A stretch of 64,000 nucleotides of DNA from the NCBI GenBank assembly GCA_016873275.1, contig VGXO01000002.1, forward strand, positions 80,383 through 144,382, in the 5' to 3' direction. The DNA comes from Phycisphaerae bacterium (GTDB lineage: Bacteria; Planctomycetota; Phycisphaerae; Phycisphaerales; SM1A02). Position numbers and translations under genes: made by a program. Below are positions 8,085 to 16,975 of this stretch, one piece after another. The notes under the pieces were generated by a model. It did not search any database, was not told the origin of the DNA, and saw only the letters and a program-made list of their open reading frames with translations. Numbering within the stretch: the stretch's first letter is position 1; each line of letters begins with the position of its first letter.

Positions 8085-9110
8085 ATGCGAACCTCGCTGA
8101 TCGCCCTGCTCCCCCTGCTCCCCCTCCTCGCCTCTCCGGCGATGGGACAGAACCTCTCCGACCGCCTCGCCGCGGTGCAGCAGCAGCGCGACCAGCAGGC
8201 GCAGAAGTCCTCCGGCAAGCCGGCGCTCCTCGGGGCGCTCCTCCACCAGAAGCTCAGCTGCGACTTCAATGACACGCCCGCGAGGGACGCCTTCGAGTAC
8301 CTCGAGTCGGTGCTCGGCGTTCCCTTGGTCGTCCGCTACGACTCGGACCGCAACGCGAACGGCAGCGGCATCGATCCCGACGCGGAGGTGACCCTCACGC
8401 TCTCGCAGGAGCAGGCGCTGCGGGTGCTCGAGACGCTCATCGCCCAGGTGCAGGACCTGCAGCCGTGCACGTGGCAGCTCCGCGACGGCTTCATCGAGGT
8501 CGGGACGAAGGAGCGGCTCTCCGTGCCGGCGGCGCAGGAGCTCCGGATCTATCCGGTCCGTGACCTCCTCTTCGACGTGCCCTACTTCGACAACGCCCCC
8601 GACTTCAACCTGAACTCCTCGATCCAGCAGGGCAACACCGGCGGCGGCGGAGCCGGCGGCGGTGGTGGCGCTGGCGGCGGCGGCGGCGGCTTCGGCGGCG
8701 GTGGTGGCGGCGGAGGCTTCGGCGGTGGCGGCGGAGGCAGCGGTGGCGGCGGCGGAGGCAGCGGCGGCGGCGGGATCTTCGGGGACCCCGGCGAGGAGCC
8801 GGAGCGTGCCACCGAGGAGGAGAAGGTCCAGCAGCTCGTCGACATCATCCTCGAGACCGTCGAGCCGGAGGCGTGGGTCGACAACGGCGGTGATGCCGCG
8901 ACGATCCGCTTCTACCAAGGGGTGCTGATCATCAAGGCGCCCGACTACATCCAGCGTCAGATCGGCGGCTACAACTTCGCGCCGCGACCGCCGGTTCGCG
9001 CGGCGGCGGGTCGCTACGTCGACATGAACGTCTCGCTCGGCATCGCCGAGAACGTGCAGTTCAGGCAGCAGACCGTGACCGGCGCCGCGGGCGGCAATCG
9101 AACCCGCTGA
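8085..9110 (+). CDS. Secreted protein with STN-like domain and long glycine tract
   Basis: A 341-residue protein with a clear signal peptide (residues 1-21, cleavage after Ala-Met-Gly) and a good ribosome binding site (AGGAG at 8072-8076 region). Residues about 45-155 look like a secretin/TonB short N-terminal-type domain: a Phe-Glu-Tyr-Leu segment, a Val-Thr-Leu-Thr-Leu strand, a repeated helix and a Trp-Gln-Leu-Arg-Asp-Gly-Phe-Ile strand. A tract of almost pure glycine with single Ala, Phe or Ser residues covers about 186-230. After it comes a second similar alpha/beta unit ending in Gln-Arg-Gln-Ile-Gly-Gly. Planctomycete proteins of this kind are common but functionally unknown. There is no secretin pore domain, so an assembly or surface role is only a guess. 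Confidence 0.7.
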   Translation: MRTSLIALLPLLPLLASPAMGQNLSDRLAAVQQQRDQQAQKSSGKPALLGALLHQKLSCDFNDTPARDAFEYLESVLGVPLVVRYDSDRNANGSGIDPDAEVTLTLSQEQALRVLETLIAQVQDLQPCTWQLRDGFIEVGTKERLSVPAAQELRIYPVRDLLFDVPYFDNAPDFNLNSSIQQGNTGGGGAGGGGGAGGGGGGFGGGGGGGGFGGGGGGSGGGGGGSGGGGIFGDPGEEPERATEEEKVQQLVDIILETVEPEAWVDNGGDAATIRFYQGVLIIKAPDYIQRQIGGYNFAPRPPVRAAAGRYVDMNVSLGIAENVQFRQQTVTGAAGGNRTR

Positions 9111-9242
9111 CGCCGGCGATCAACGTCGAGCGTCTCGCCCGCCCCGGCGGATCGCCTGCCGGAGCGCGTCTCGTGCAGGTCGATCTCCGGCGAGTCGGGC
9201 ATGCATGCCGCGTGGTCGCGCGAGCGACCCGGGCGCCGTCGA

Positions 9243-10145
9243 TCAACCGAACCGACCGGTGATGTAGTCCTCGGTCTCGGGCAGCTTCGGATTCTGGAAG
9301 ATCGACTGGGTGGGGCCGTACTCGATCAGCCGCCCGAGCACCATGTAGGCGGTGTAGTCGCTCGCCCGCGCCGCCTGCTGCATGTTGTGGGTCACGATCA
9401 GCACCGAATAGTGCGGGACGAGGCTCTCCATGAGCTCCTCGATCTTCTGCGTCGCGATCGGATCGAGCGCCGAGCAGGGCTCGTCCATCAGGAGCACCTC
9501 CGGCTCCGCCGCGACGGCGCGGGCGATGCAGAGCCGCTGCTGCTGACCGCCCGACATGCCCAGCGCGCTCTCGTGCAGGCGGTCCTTCACCTCGTCCCAC
9601 AGCGCCGCCGCCCGCAGCGATCGCTCGCAGACCTCGTCGAGGACGCGGCGGTCCCGCTGCCCGTCGATCCGCAGGGCGTACACCACGTTCTCGTAGATGC
9701 TCATCGGGAACGGGTTCGACTTCTGGAAGACCATGCCCATCCGCTTGCGGAGCTCGATGACGTCCACGTCCCGTCCGTAGATCGAGTCGCCGTTGAGGCG
9801 CATGTCGCCCTCGACCCGCACGCCGTCGATCAGGTCGTTGAGCCGGTTCACCGAGCGGAGGAGGGTCGTCTTGCCGCAGCCAGAGGGTCCGATCAGGGCG
9901 GTGATCTTCCCGCGGGGCACCTTCATGCTGACGCGGTGGAGCGCCTGGTAGCCCCCGTAGAAGAGGCTGAAGCCGTCGACCTCGAGCACCACCTGCTCGC
10001 GGTCGACCTCCTCATGCACCACCGCCTGCACCGTCTCGCCCCGGGCGATCGCCGCGAGGTTGCGGCTCGCCCGGGCGTCGATGGAGGTCGGTCCAGGGCG
10101 CGTCGTCGGAGCGGCGGGAATCGTCGGGGCGGCACGGTCGGTCAT
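9243..10145 (-). CDS. pstB: Phosphate ABC transporter ATP-binding protein PstB
   Basis: A 300-residue ABC ATPase that energises high-affinity phosphate import by the PstSCAB complex at the cytoplasmic membrane. Walker A (Gly-Pro-Ser-Gly-Cys-Gly-Lys-Thr-Thr), the signature Met-Ser-Gly-Gly-Gln-Gln-Gln-Arg and Walker B with Met-Asp-Glu-Pro-Cys-Ser-Ala-Leu-Asp are all intact and are PstB-type. The sequence between Walker A and the signature ([11 protein letters not shown]) is the family hallmark. About 45 N-terminal residues extend beyond the usual start. It is the last gene of the leftward pst operon, 11 bases after pstA. No phoU follows; the next gene is convergent. Confidence 0.96.
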   Translation of the reverse strand: MTDRAAPTIPAAPTTRPGPTSIDARASRNLAAIARGETVQAVVHEEVDREQVVLEVDGFSLFYGGYQALHRVSMKVPRGKITALIGPSGCGKTTLLRSVNRLNDLIDGVRVEGDMRLNGDSIYGRDVDVIELRKRMGMVFQKSNPFPMSIYENVVYALRIDGQRDRRVLDEVCERSLRAAALWDEVKDRLHESALGMSGGQQQRLCIARAVAAEPEVLLMDEPCSALDPIATQKIEELMESLVPHYSVLIVTHNMQQAARASDYTAYMVLGRLIEYGPTQSIFQNPKLPETEDYITGRFG

Positions 10146-10156
10146 GGGTCGGGTCC

Positions 10157-12025
10157 TCAGAACTGGCTGCCCGCGAAGCGCCGCCGCAGCCGCGAGCGGA
10201 GCCAGATCGCGATGAGGTTGAGCAGGGCGATCAGCACGATGAGCAGGAGCGTGGTGGTGAAGACCATCGGCTTCGCCGCCTCGCTGTTCTGGCTCTGGAA
10301 GCCGAGATCGTAGATGTGGAAGCCGAGGTGCATGAAGCTCCGCTCGGGATGGACGAAGGGCGCGACGCCGTCGATCGGGAGCTCGGGAGCAAGCTTCACC
10401 GCCCCGACGAGCATCAGCGGCGCGACCTCGCCGGCGCCGCGGGCCATCGCGAGGATCGCCCCGGTCATGATGCCCGGGAGCGCCCGCGGCAGCACGATGC
10501 GGCGGATGGTCTGCCACTTGCTCGCCCCGCAGGCGTAGGAGCCCTCCCGCATCGAGCGGGGCACCGCCGCGAGCGCCTCCTCGGTGGCGACGATCACCAC
10601 CGGCAGCGTGAGCAGCGCGAGCGTGAGGCTCGACCACAACAAGCCGCCCTTGCCGAAGGTCGGGTTGGGAAGCTTCGCCTCGAAGAGGAGCTGGTCGATG
10701 CTCGCGCCGACCACGTAGCAGAAGAAGCCGAGCCCGAAGACGCCGAAGACGATGCTCGGGACGCCCGCGAGGTTGTTGACCGCGATGCGCACCGCGCTGA
10801 TCACCGCGCCGCCCTTGGCGTACTCCCGCAGGTAGAGCGCCGCGAGGACCCCGAAGGGCACGACCGCGAGGGTCATGATCAGCGTCATCGCCACGGTGCC
10901 GAAGATCGCCGGGAAGACGCCGCCCTCGCTGTTCGCCTCGCGAGGTCCGTCCAGGAGGAACTCCCGCCAGCGGTCGAGGAAGACGAGGAGCCTCCCGCCG
11001 ACGCCGAGCTGGTTCTGCGGGATCGCCCGCACGATCTCCGCGAGCGGGATCGACTTCTCGACGCCGTCCACGGTCCGAAGCACCATCACGAAGCGGTCCA
11101 TCGCCGCGTCGAGGCGGGCGATCTCGCCGGTGAGCTCGACGAACCGGTCGTTGAGCGTCGCCTCCTCCGCCTCGAACTCCGCCGCCGCCGCGCGGAAGCG
11201 GTCGGTGGGGACGAACCCTGCCGCCTCGATCTCCGCGAGCCGCGTCCTCGCCGACTCGATCTCCTCCGCGCTGCCGCCGCGGCGCGTCCGGAGCAGGTCG
11301 CTCCACGCGACCACCCACTCCGCGGGGATGCCCTCGCGGAGCTCGATCCCGCGCAGGCGAAGTCGCTCCGACTCGAGCGCCCGGTTGACCCCGCCCACCT
11401 CGTGGGTCTCGAGGTCGCGCCGCTCTTCCCAGAGCCGGCGCACCTCGCGGTGATGCGCCTCGAACCATGCCCACGTCGCCGCCTCGCCCTCCGCGACCAC
11501 CCGGCGATCCTCCTCGCCGCGGAGGGGGAAGCCGAAGAACCGCCCGAACTCCAGACGCTCGATCCCGATCGCCCACTCCGGACGCCCGACGCTGTCCGGG
11601 ACGATCTCGTAGTCGCTGATCCAGGTGAAGTGGGTGCCGGTGACGTCGAAGTTCGCCGTGCGGAGGAGGCTCCGCGAGGTCCAGCCGTCGCCGGAGAGCG
11701 CCTGCGCCGCGGCGGTCCGCACCGCCGCGGACTGGTCGGCGAGCAGCGTCTCGTCGGGGCGATACCGCTCGCGACGGAACTCCTCGCCAAGCAGCGTCGC
11801 GCCGTCGAGGGTGCGCAGCTCGACGATCGGACCAGGCCAGAACGTCGTGCCGCCGTTCCACAGGACCAGCGCGAGCAGCCCGCTGATCATCACGAGCGCC
11901 AGTCCGAGCCCGGCCGCCATCAGCCACGCGACCGGCTCGCCCGCGGCAAGCATCGTCGCGCCGGAGGCGGCCCGTCGCCCCGAGCGGGACGACGCGAGGG
12001 CGGGCGTGGGGGCGACCGCCGTCAT
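10157..12025 (-). CDS. pstA: Phosphate ABC transporter permease PstA with long N-terminal extension
   Basis: A 622-residue permease, about twice the usual PstA length. Residues about 365-622 form the normal six-helix PstA domain with the EAA-type loop ([10 protein letters not shown]) and a Gly-Ala-Gly-Glu-Val-Ala-Pro-Leu segment. Before it, one transmembrane helix at about 30-55 is followed by some 290 residues predicted outside the cytoplasm, including charged, probably coiled-coil helices at about 215-310. Extended PstA proteins of this kind occur in some bacteria. The start overlaps the pstC stop (ATGA). It forms the membrane channel together with PstC. Confidence 0.92.
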   Translation of the reverse strand: MTAVAPTPALASSRSGRRAASGATMLAAGEPVAWLMAAGLGLALVMISGLLALVLWNGGTTFWPGPIVELRTLDGATLLGEEFRRERYRPDETLLADQSAAVRTAAAQALSGDGWTSRSLLRTANFDVTGTHFTWISDYEIVPDSVGRPEWAIGIERLEFGRFFGFPLRGEEDRRVVAEGEAATWAWFEAHHREVRRLWEERRDLETHEVGGVNRALESERLRLRGIELREGIPAEWVVAWSDLLRTRRGGSAEEIESARTRLAEIEAAGFVPTDRFRAAAAEFEAEEATLNDRFVELTGEIARLDAAMDRFVMVLRTVDGVEKSIPLAEIVRAIPQNQLGVGGRLLVFLDRWREFLLDGPREANSEGGVFPAIFGTVAMTLIMTLAVVPFGVLAALYLREYAKGGAVISAVRIAVNNLAGVPSIVFGVFGLGFFCYVVGASIDQLLFEAKLPNPTFGKGGLLWSSLTLALLTLPVVIVATEEALAAVPRSMREGSYACGASKWQTIRRIVLPRALPGIMTGAILAMARGAGEVAPLMLVGAVKLAPELPIDGVAPFVHPERSFMHLGFHIYDLGFQSQNSEAAKPMVFTTTLLLIVLIALLNLIAIWLRSRLRRRFAGSQF

Positions 12026-14661
12026 AGCGCGAACGCCCGCTTGCGGAACCGCTGCCGCACCGCCTCCGCGAAGGTGTTCACCACGAACGTCAGGACGAAG
12101 AGGCTCAGCGCCGCGAGGAAGAGCATCCGGTACTCGGTCGAGTGCTGGACCGCCTCCGGGAGCTCGACCGCGATGTTCGCGCTCAGCGTGCGGAACCCGC
12201 TGAAGATGTTCCACTCGAGGATCGGCGTGTTGCCTGCCGCCATCAGCACGATCATGGTCTCGCCGACCGCGCGACCAAGACCGATCATCACCGCCGAGAA
12301 GATGCCGCTCATGGCGGTGGGCACCACGATCCGGGTCGCGGTCTGCCACGGGGTCGCCCCGAGCCCGAGCGAGCCGCTCCGGAGGTGCTCGGGCACGCTC
12401 GAGAGGGCGTCCTCCGCGATCGTGTAGATGATCGGGATCACCGCGAAGCCCATGACGAACCCGACGACCAGGGCGTTTCGTTGCACGTAGGTGTCGACCA
12501 CGCCGCCGCGAGGGTCGAAGCCCACGGCGTCGAGGACGAGACCCATCGCCCACGCGATCAGCAGCGTCGCCCCGGACGAGCCAAGGAAGACCAGCATCGA
12601 GACCGCCGCCGCCCGAGGTCGGGGCATGCCCGCCGTCGCGTGCCGGATCGTCGCGAGCCGCCGCGCCTGCACCCGCCAGGTCACGATCGCCGCGAGCGGC
12701 AGCAGGATGAAGAGCCAGCCTCCGGCGCCGCTCGCGAAGCGGGCGGCGTCGCCCGTCCCGCCGGGGCGGGCGGAGAGCCATGCCATCAGGTCGCCGCCGA
12801 AGCACCACCGCTCCACCGCCGGGGCGAGGACGAACGCAAGCAGCGCGCCCGCGGCGGCGGCGAGGAGGGCTGCCGGGATCCGCAGGCCGGCGAGACGGGT
12901 CGCTCTCGCGGTCGGGAGGAACTGCCACAGGTGCGCCCCGAGCAGCACCATGAAGGGGACCGTGAAGACCGTCACCACGATCGCCGGGACCGCCCGCTCG
13001 ACGATCGGGGCGAAGACGAGCGCCGCGAGGAATCCAAGCACCACGCTCGGAAGGCTCGCCATGATCTCGATCGCAGGCTTCACCCGCGCCCGGGTCGAGG
13101 GATGCATGAACTCGCTGGTGTAGATCGCGGCGAGGATCGCCAGCGGCGTCCCGAAGAGCATCGCGTAGAGCGTCGCCTTGAGCGATCCGAAGATGAGCGG
13201 GATGAGACCGAACTTCGGCTCGAACTCGTCGGTGCCGGCGGAGCTCTGCCAGACGTGCTCGGGGCGCTCGTAGCCCTCGTACCAGACCTTCCCGAAGATC
13301 GACGCGAGCGTGGTCTGCGGATGCGGGATGTCGAGCCGCCAGGACCAGAGACCGTCGCGCGACGCCGCGTAGAGGGCATCGTCCTTCGGCGCGATCGCGA
13401 TCGCCGCGATCGGCGCGACCTGCCCCGCGGGCGGCGGGCACTCCGCGAGCAGCCGCTCGTTGGTCACGAAGTAGAGCCGTGCATCGCCCTCCGCGAAGCC
13501 CGCGGCGAGCATGCGGGTGCGGCTCGAGGCGGCGATCGCCTCGACGGCGCCTCGACCCGCCCCGGGCAGGAGGTGCACCCGCTCGAAGCGAGATCCGTCC
13601 ACGAGCCCCTGCAGCGCGGCGGGATCGCTCGGCCGCGCGCGGAACCACGTCGAGACCCGACCGAACGAGTCCCCCACCACCACGGTCGTCTTCCCGATGA
13701 GGAACCCCATCGCGGTGACGCTCGCGCCCGCCTCGTCGAGGAGCCGGAAGGACTCCGCGACCGCCGGCGTCGCGCGATCCCGGGTATCGACGCGGAGCGC
13801 CATGCCGTCCGCCCAGGCGAGGAGCGCCGAGTCGGCGCGTCCCTCGAGCAGCAGATGCGCCGGAAGACGCCCCCCCTGCGCCGCGAGGTCCACCTCGAGG
13901 CTGCCGCCGGAGAGCCGCTGGGTCTCCGCGCGGGTCATCATGTTGCGGATCACCGTGACCGCCTGGACGTGCAGCCGACCGTCCTCGGAGAAGGCGGCGA
14001 AGATGGGGCCGCTCGCCTGCATCGAGAGGTCCACCAGGCGGATCGGATGCTCGGAGACCTTGACCGGGTCGCGCACCACCGGCGCGAAGACCTGCGCGCG
14101 GAACGAGCCGCTCGGGGTGCGCTGCACGGCGCCGCGGTCGCGCACCTTCGACTCCCCGACCGCGAGCCCGCGAAACTCCGGCTCGATGCGGGAGGGCTCG
14201 ATGAACTCCGCGGCGAACCGCAGGGCGACCTGACGCACCGTGCCGTCGGCGAAGCCCAGCATCCCGATCCCGCCGGTCGGGGCGAATCCCATCGCGGTGG
14301 GGACCGCGTCGCCGGCGAGCTTCCGCCGCTCCAGCACCGCGCCGCTCCGCGGGTCGAACGCCGCCGCCTCGCCATCGGCAAAGACCGCGACGCCGAGCGT
14401 CTGGTACTCGTCGAGCTCGAGGTGGACTGGCGGTCGCCCGGCCGCGTCGTGGAGCGGCGGGCGGACCGGCTCGACCTCGACCTTGCCCGGCAGGAACAGG
14501 GGAATCACCACCGCGACGAGGAACACGCACATCCCCGCCACCGCGACGATCGTGGCAAGCCCGGCGACGGTGATCAGGATCCGGGCAACCGCGTCGGCGA
14601 CCTTCACCCGCAGCGAGGTGCTGCGGCGGCGGACCCATCCCGTGAAGGTCGGCTCGGTCAC
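12022..14661 (-). CDS. pstC: Phosphate ABC transporter permease PstC with large extracytoplasmic domain
   Basis: A 879-residue protein where normal PstC has about 300. After one N-terminal helix (about 20-45), residues about 60-470 look like an extracytoplasmic beta-propeller-like domain, with repeating short strands and Gly-Phe-Ala-Asp-Gly or Ala-Ala-Ser-Arg-Asp-Gly turns and Trp-Ser-Trp. The permease part begins near residue 480 (Phe-Gly-Ser-Leu-Lys-Ala-Thr-Leu), contains Pro-Ser-Val-Val-Leu-Gly-Phe and the EAA-type loop Gly-Ala-Thr-Pro-Trp-Gln-Thr, and has an extra pair of helices inserted. The GTG at 14661 has a GAGGA ribosome binding site and is preferred over an upstream TTG at 14703. 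It partners PstA. Confidence 0.9.
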   Translation of the reverse strand: MTEPTFTGWVRRRSTSLRVKVADAVARILITVAGLATIVAVAGMCVFLVAVVIPLFLPGKVEVEPVRPPLHDAAGRPPVHLELDEYQTLGVAVFADGEAAAFDPRSGAVLERRKLAGDAVPTAMGFAPTGGIGMLGFADGTVRQVALRFAAEFIEPSRIEPEFRGLAVGESKVRDRGAVQRTPSGSFRAQVFAPVVRDPVKVSEHPIRLVDLSMQASGPIFAAFSEDGRLHVQAVTVIRNMMTRAETQRLSGGSLEVDLAAQGGRLPAHLLLEGRADSALLAWADGMALRVDTRDRATPAVAESFRLLDEAGASVTAMGFLIGKTTVVVGDSFGRVSTWFRARPSDPAALQGLVDGSRFERVHLLPGAGRGAVEAIAASSRTRMLAAGFAEGDARLYFVTNERLLAECPPPAGQVAPIAAIAIAPKDDALYAASRDGLWSWRLDIPHPQTTLASIFGKVWYEGYERPEHVWQSSAGTDEFEPKFGLIPLIFGSLKATLYAMLFGTPLAILAAIYTSEFMHPSTRARVKPAIEIMASLPSVVLGFLAALVFAPIVERAVPAIVVTVFTVPFMVLLGAHLWQFLPTARATRLAGLRIPAALLAAAAGALLAFVLAPAVERWCFGGDLMAWLSARPGGTGDAARFASGAGGWLFILLPLAAIVTWRVQARRLATIRHATAGMPRPRAAAVSMLVFLGSSGATLLIAWAMGLVLDAVGFDPRGGVVDTYVQRNALVVGFVMGFAVIPIIYTIAEDALSSVPEHLRSGSLGLGATPWQTATRIVVPTAMSGIFSAVMIGLGRAVGETMIVLMAAGNTPILEWNIFSGFRTLSANIAVELPEAVQHSTEYRMLFLAALSLFVLTFVVNTFAEAVRQRFRKRAFAL

Positions 14662-14746
14662 TCGGCGATCCTCGTCGCGGACTCGGGACGTCGAAGGGGG
14701 CAACCGTCGGCGGGCTCGCGATCGCCTCGCGGCGTCGCCGGACGCG

Positions 14747-15742
14747 TCAGGGAGAGATGCCCACGAGGGCGAGGTTGTCCTTCGCGACCGCCGCGGTGAT
14801 CGGGAAGTAGCCGTCCTTCAGCACGTTCGTCTGGCCTTCCTTGCTGAACATGTAGCGGACGAACTCGCGGCGGAGCGGGTCGAGCTGCGAGCCGGGCTTG
14901 TGGTTCACGTAGACGTAGAGGTAGCGGGCGAGGGCGTACTCGCCGTCGTAGGCGTGCTCCGGCAGCGGCAGCACCTTCTCGCTTCCGGCATCGCGGGAGA
15001 CCGGCACCGCCACCACGTCCGCGGTCAGGTAGCCCACGCCGCTGTAGCCGATGCCGAACTTGTCGCTCGCCACTCCCTGCACCACCGAGCTCGAACCGGG
15101 CTGCTCCTTGACGGAGTCCTTGAAGTCTCCGCCGAAGAGGGCGACGTCCTTGAAGTAGCCGTAGGTGCCGCTCGCGGAGTTGCGCCCGTACAGGCTGATG
15201 GGCTTGGTCGCCCACTCGCCGGTGAGCCCGAGTTCGCCCCAGGTCTTCACGTCGTCCTTGAGCCCGCCCTTGCGGTTCTTCGAGAAGATCGCGTCGAGCT
15301 GCTGCAGGGTGAGCCCCGTCCGCGCGATCGGGTTGTCCTTGTGGACGAAGACCGCGAGCATGTCGATCGAGGTCGCCAACGCGGTCGGCTTGTAGCCGAA
15401 CTTCTTCTCGAAGTCGTCCTCCTCCTTCGCCTTCATCGGTCGGCTCATCGGAGCGAACTGCGCGGTGCCGGCGATCAGCGCGACCGGACCGGTCGAGGAG
15501 CCCTTGCCCTCGATCTCGACCTGGACGCTCGGATAGAACGCCCGGAAGCCCTCCGCCCAGAGGGTCATCTGGTTGTTCATGGTGTCGGAGCCGACGCTCT
15601 TGATGTTCCCCGCGACGCCCTGCGCCGGGGCGTACTCCGGGAGCGCCGGATCGACCGCGACCTGGGCACTCGCCGCCACGGTCGGCAGCAGGGCGAGAAG
15701 CAACGAGGCGATCGGGGTGATCGAGGATGGGCGAATCGACAT
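14747..15742 (-). CDS. pstS: Phosphate-binding protein PstS
   Basis: A 331-residue secreted substrate-binding protein. The signal peptide covers residues 1 to about 26 (Ser-Ile-Arg start, Leu-rich core, Ala-Ser-Ala end). The mature protein shows the PstS-like phosphate ligands: Gly-Ser-Asp-Thr-Met-Asn near the N-terminus, Gly-Lys-Gly-Ser-Ser-Thr-Gly, the Ser-Arg-Pro-Met segment, and Gly-Arg-Asn-Ser-Ala-Ser-Gly-Thr. It delivers phosphate to PstCA. It is the first gene of the leftward pst operon, and its upstream region holds a PHO-box-like direct repeat, so induction by phosphate starvation is expected. Confidence 0.95.
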   Translation of the reverse strand: MSIRPSSITPIASLLLALLPTVAASAQVAVDPALPEYAPAQGVAGNIKSVGSDTMNNQMTLWAEGFRAFYPSVQVEIEGKGSSTGPVALIAGTAQFAPMSRPMKAKEEDDFEKKFGYKPTALATSIDMLAVFVHKDNPIARTGLTLQQLDAIFSKNRKGGLKDDVKTWGELGLTGEWATKPISLYGRNSASGTYGYFKDVALFGGDFKDSVKEQPGSSSVVQGVASDKFGIGYSGVGYLTADVVAVPVSRDAGSEKVLPLPEHAYDGEYALARYLYVYVNHKPGSQLDPLRREFVRYMFSKEGQTNVLKDGYFPITAAVAKDNLALVGISP

Positions 15743-15828
15743 GGACCGGCTCCGCGAGGCTGGAGAGACCTCAGGACTTCGGGGAGCGGGAACTGTCGCC
15801 GCCCCCCCCGTTCATCGCGATGCCACCA

Positions 15829-15845
15829 TGTTAAGATCGTGTGAA
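15829..15845 (-). promoter_or_regulatory. PHO-box-like direct repeat upstream of pstS
   Basis: On the minus strand the sequence reads TTCACA, five bases, TTAACA. Two 6-base half-sites 11 bases apart are the arrangement known for PhoP/PhoB-type response regulators (TTAACA-like repeats in Bacillus). It lies about 87 bases before the pstS ATG. Confidence 0.55.
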
Positions 15846-15904
15846 TCCTTGTCCGCAGGGGACTTGCCGCGGGGAGGAGGATGACCGGCGACCTCGTCGA
15901 CTGT

Positions 15905-16975
15905 TCAGGGGGTGGGGAGCAACCTGACCGAGCCGGCGGGACTCGGGCTCCAATCGATCAGCGCCAGCGTGGCGCCTGCAAGCAGCACCCACAGCACGGT
16001 CGCTTGGGCGAACGCCCGCCATCCGACCGTCCGGATCATCGGCCACGAGATCCCCAACCCGATCATGAAGAGGGCGGCTTGGAAGCCCACTCCCGAGACC
16101 GCGGCGATCACGCCTCCCCAGCCGACCATGGAGGGGAATGCGGTCCGCACCATGCTCGCCAGCAGGAAGCCGAGGATGAACCAAGGAAACGGCGATCGCC
16201 GCCGCCCGGATGAGCCGACTCCGACGAACCACGGCGCGAGCAGCGCGAGCGGCGTGATCCAGACCACCCGCGTCAGCTTGACCACCGTCGCCACGTCGAA
16301 GCCGGTGCCGCCGTAGGACTTCGCCGCACCTCCGACGGAGGCGATGTCATGAAGCGCGACACCTGCCCATTGCCCGAACTGCACGTCGGTCAACTCGAGC
16401 GCGTGCCCGATCATGGGCAGAAGCCAGAGGCCGATGGCGTTGAGGACGAAGATCGCGCCGATCGCGACCGCCATCGCCGAGGCGGAGGCGCCGATGGCGC
16501 CCCCCACGGCGACGATCGCCGAGCCGCCGCAGATCGCGGTGCCGCAGGTGATGAGCGTGGAGGTCTCGCGCCCGATCCGAAGCGCCCGGCCGAGCAGCAG
16601 TCCCGCCACGATCGCCCCGACCACGGTCCCGACCGCGAGACCGAGCCCATCGATCACCGAGTCGCGGAGCATCGAGAGGTCGAGCCGCAGACCGAGCAGC
16701 ACCACGCAGATCTGGATGAGCCACTTGGAGACGGTTCGGGCGAAGCGCAGGAACTCCGCCGCTCCGGTCAGGGCGAGCACGATGCCCACGACCAGCGCCA
16801 CGTCCGCTCGCCCCCATGGACCAGCCACCGCGACCAGCGCGAGCAGCACCAACGCCGCCCGCCACCGCGAGACCTCGACCGCGGACGAAGTCGGCGCGTC
16901 GTTGGTCGACCGGGAAACGTCACCCACCGACGACTCCTCCGAAGCAGCGGATCGCGGAGTCGGTGGATCGGGCAC
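15905..16975 (-). CDS. YeiH/UPF0324-family membrane protein, putative sulfate exporter
   Basis: A 356-residue membrane protein with about ten hydrophobic helices after 40 polar N-terminal residues. It carries family signatures: Val-Leu-Leu-Gly-Leu-Arg-Leu, Leu-Ile-Thr-Cys-Gly-Thr-Ala-Ile-Cys-Gly-Gly-Ser-Ala-Ile, and Ala-Leu-His-Asp-Ile-Ala-Ser-Val-Gly. Members are annotated as putative sulfate exporters in PF03601, though direct transport evidence is limited. A GTG start directly follows the stop of the upstream persulfide dioxygenase-like gene, so the two form one operon. That pairing suggests export of an oxidised sulfur product such as sulfite or sulfate. Confidence 0.85.
   Translation of the reverse strand: MPDPPTPRSAASEESSVGDVSRSTNDAPTSSAVEVSRWRAALVLLALVAVAGPWGRADVALVVGIVLALTGAAEFLRFARTVSKWLIQICVVLLGLRLDLSMLRDSVIDGLGLAVGTVVGAIVAGLLLGRALRIGRETSTLITCGTAICGGSAIVAVGGAIGASASAMAVAIGAIFVLNAIGLWLLPMIGHALELTDVQFGQWAGVALHDIASVGGAAKSYGGTGFDVATVVKLTRVVWITPLALLAPWFVGVGSSGRRRSPFPWFILGFLLASMVRTAFPSMVGWGGVIAAVSGVGFQAALFMIGLGISWPMIRTVGWRAFAQATVLWVLLAGATLALIDWSPSPAGSVRLLPTP

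Noticed and set aside
8582..8884. Proline-rich minus-strand ORF
   Set aside because: It is the antisense of the glycine tract of the secreted protein, where GGC repeats read as proline codons.
9214..9229. Six-base hairpin with a GCGA loop between the glycine-rich protein gene and pstB
   Set aside because: Too short, with no T-run, and such hairpins are frequent in GC-rich DNA.
9243..11927. Apparent PstA-PstB fusion frame
   Set aside because: The upstream part is out of frame with the real PstA. A proper PstB start at 10145 and PstA stop at 10157 are visible.
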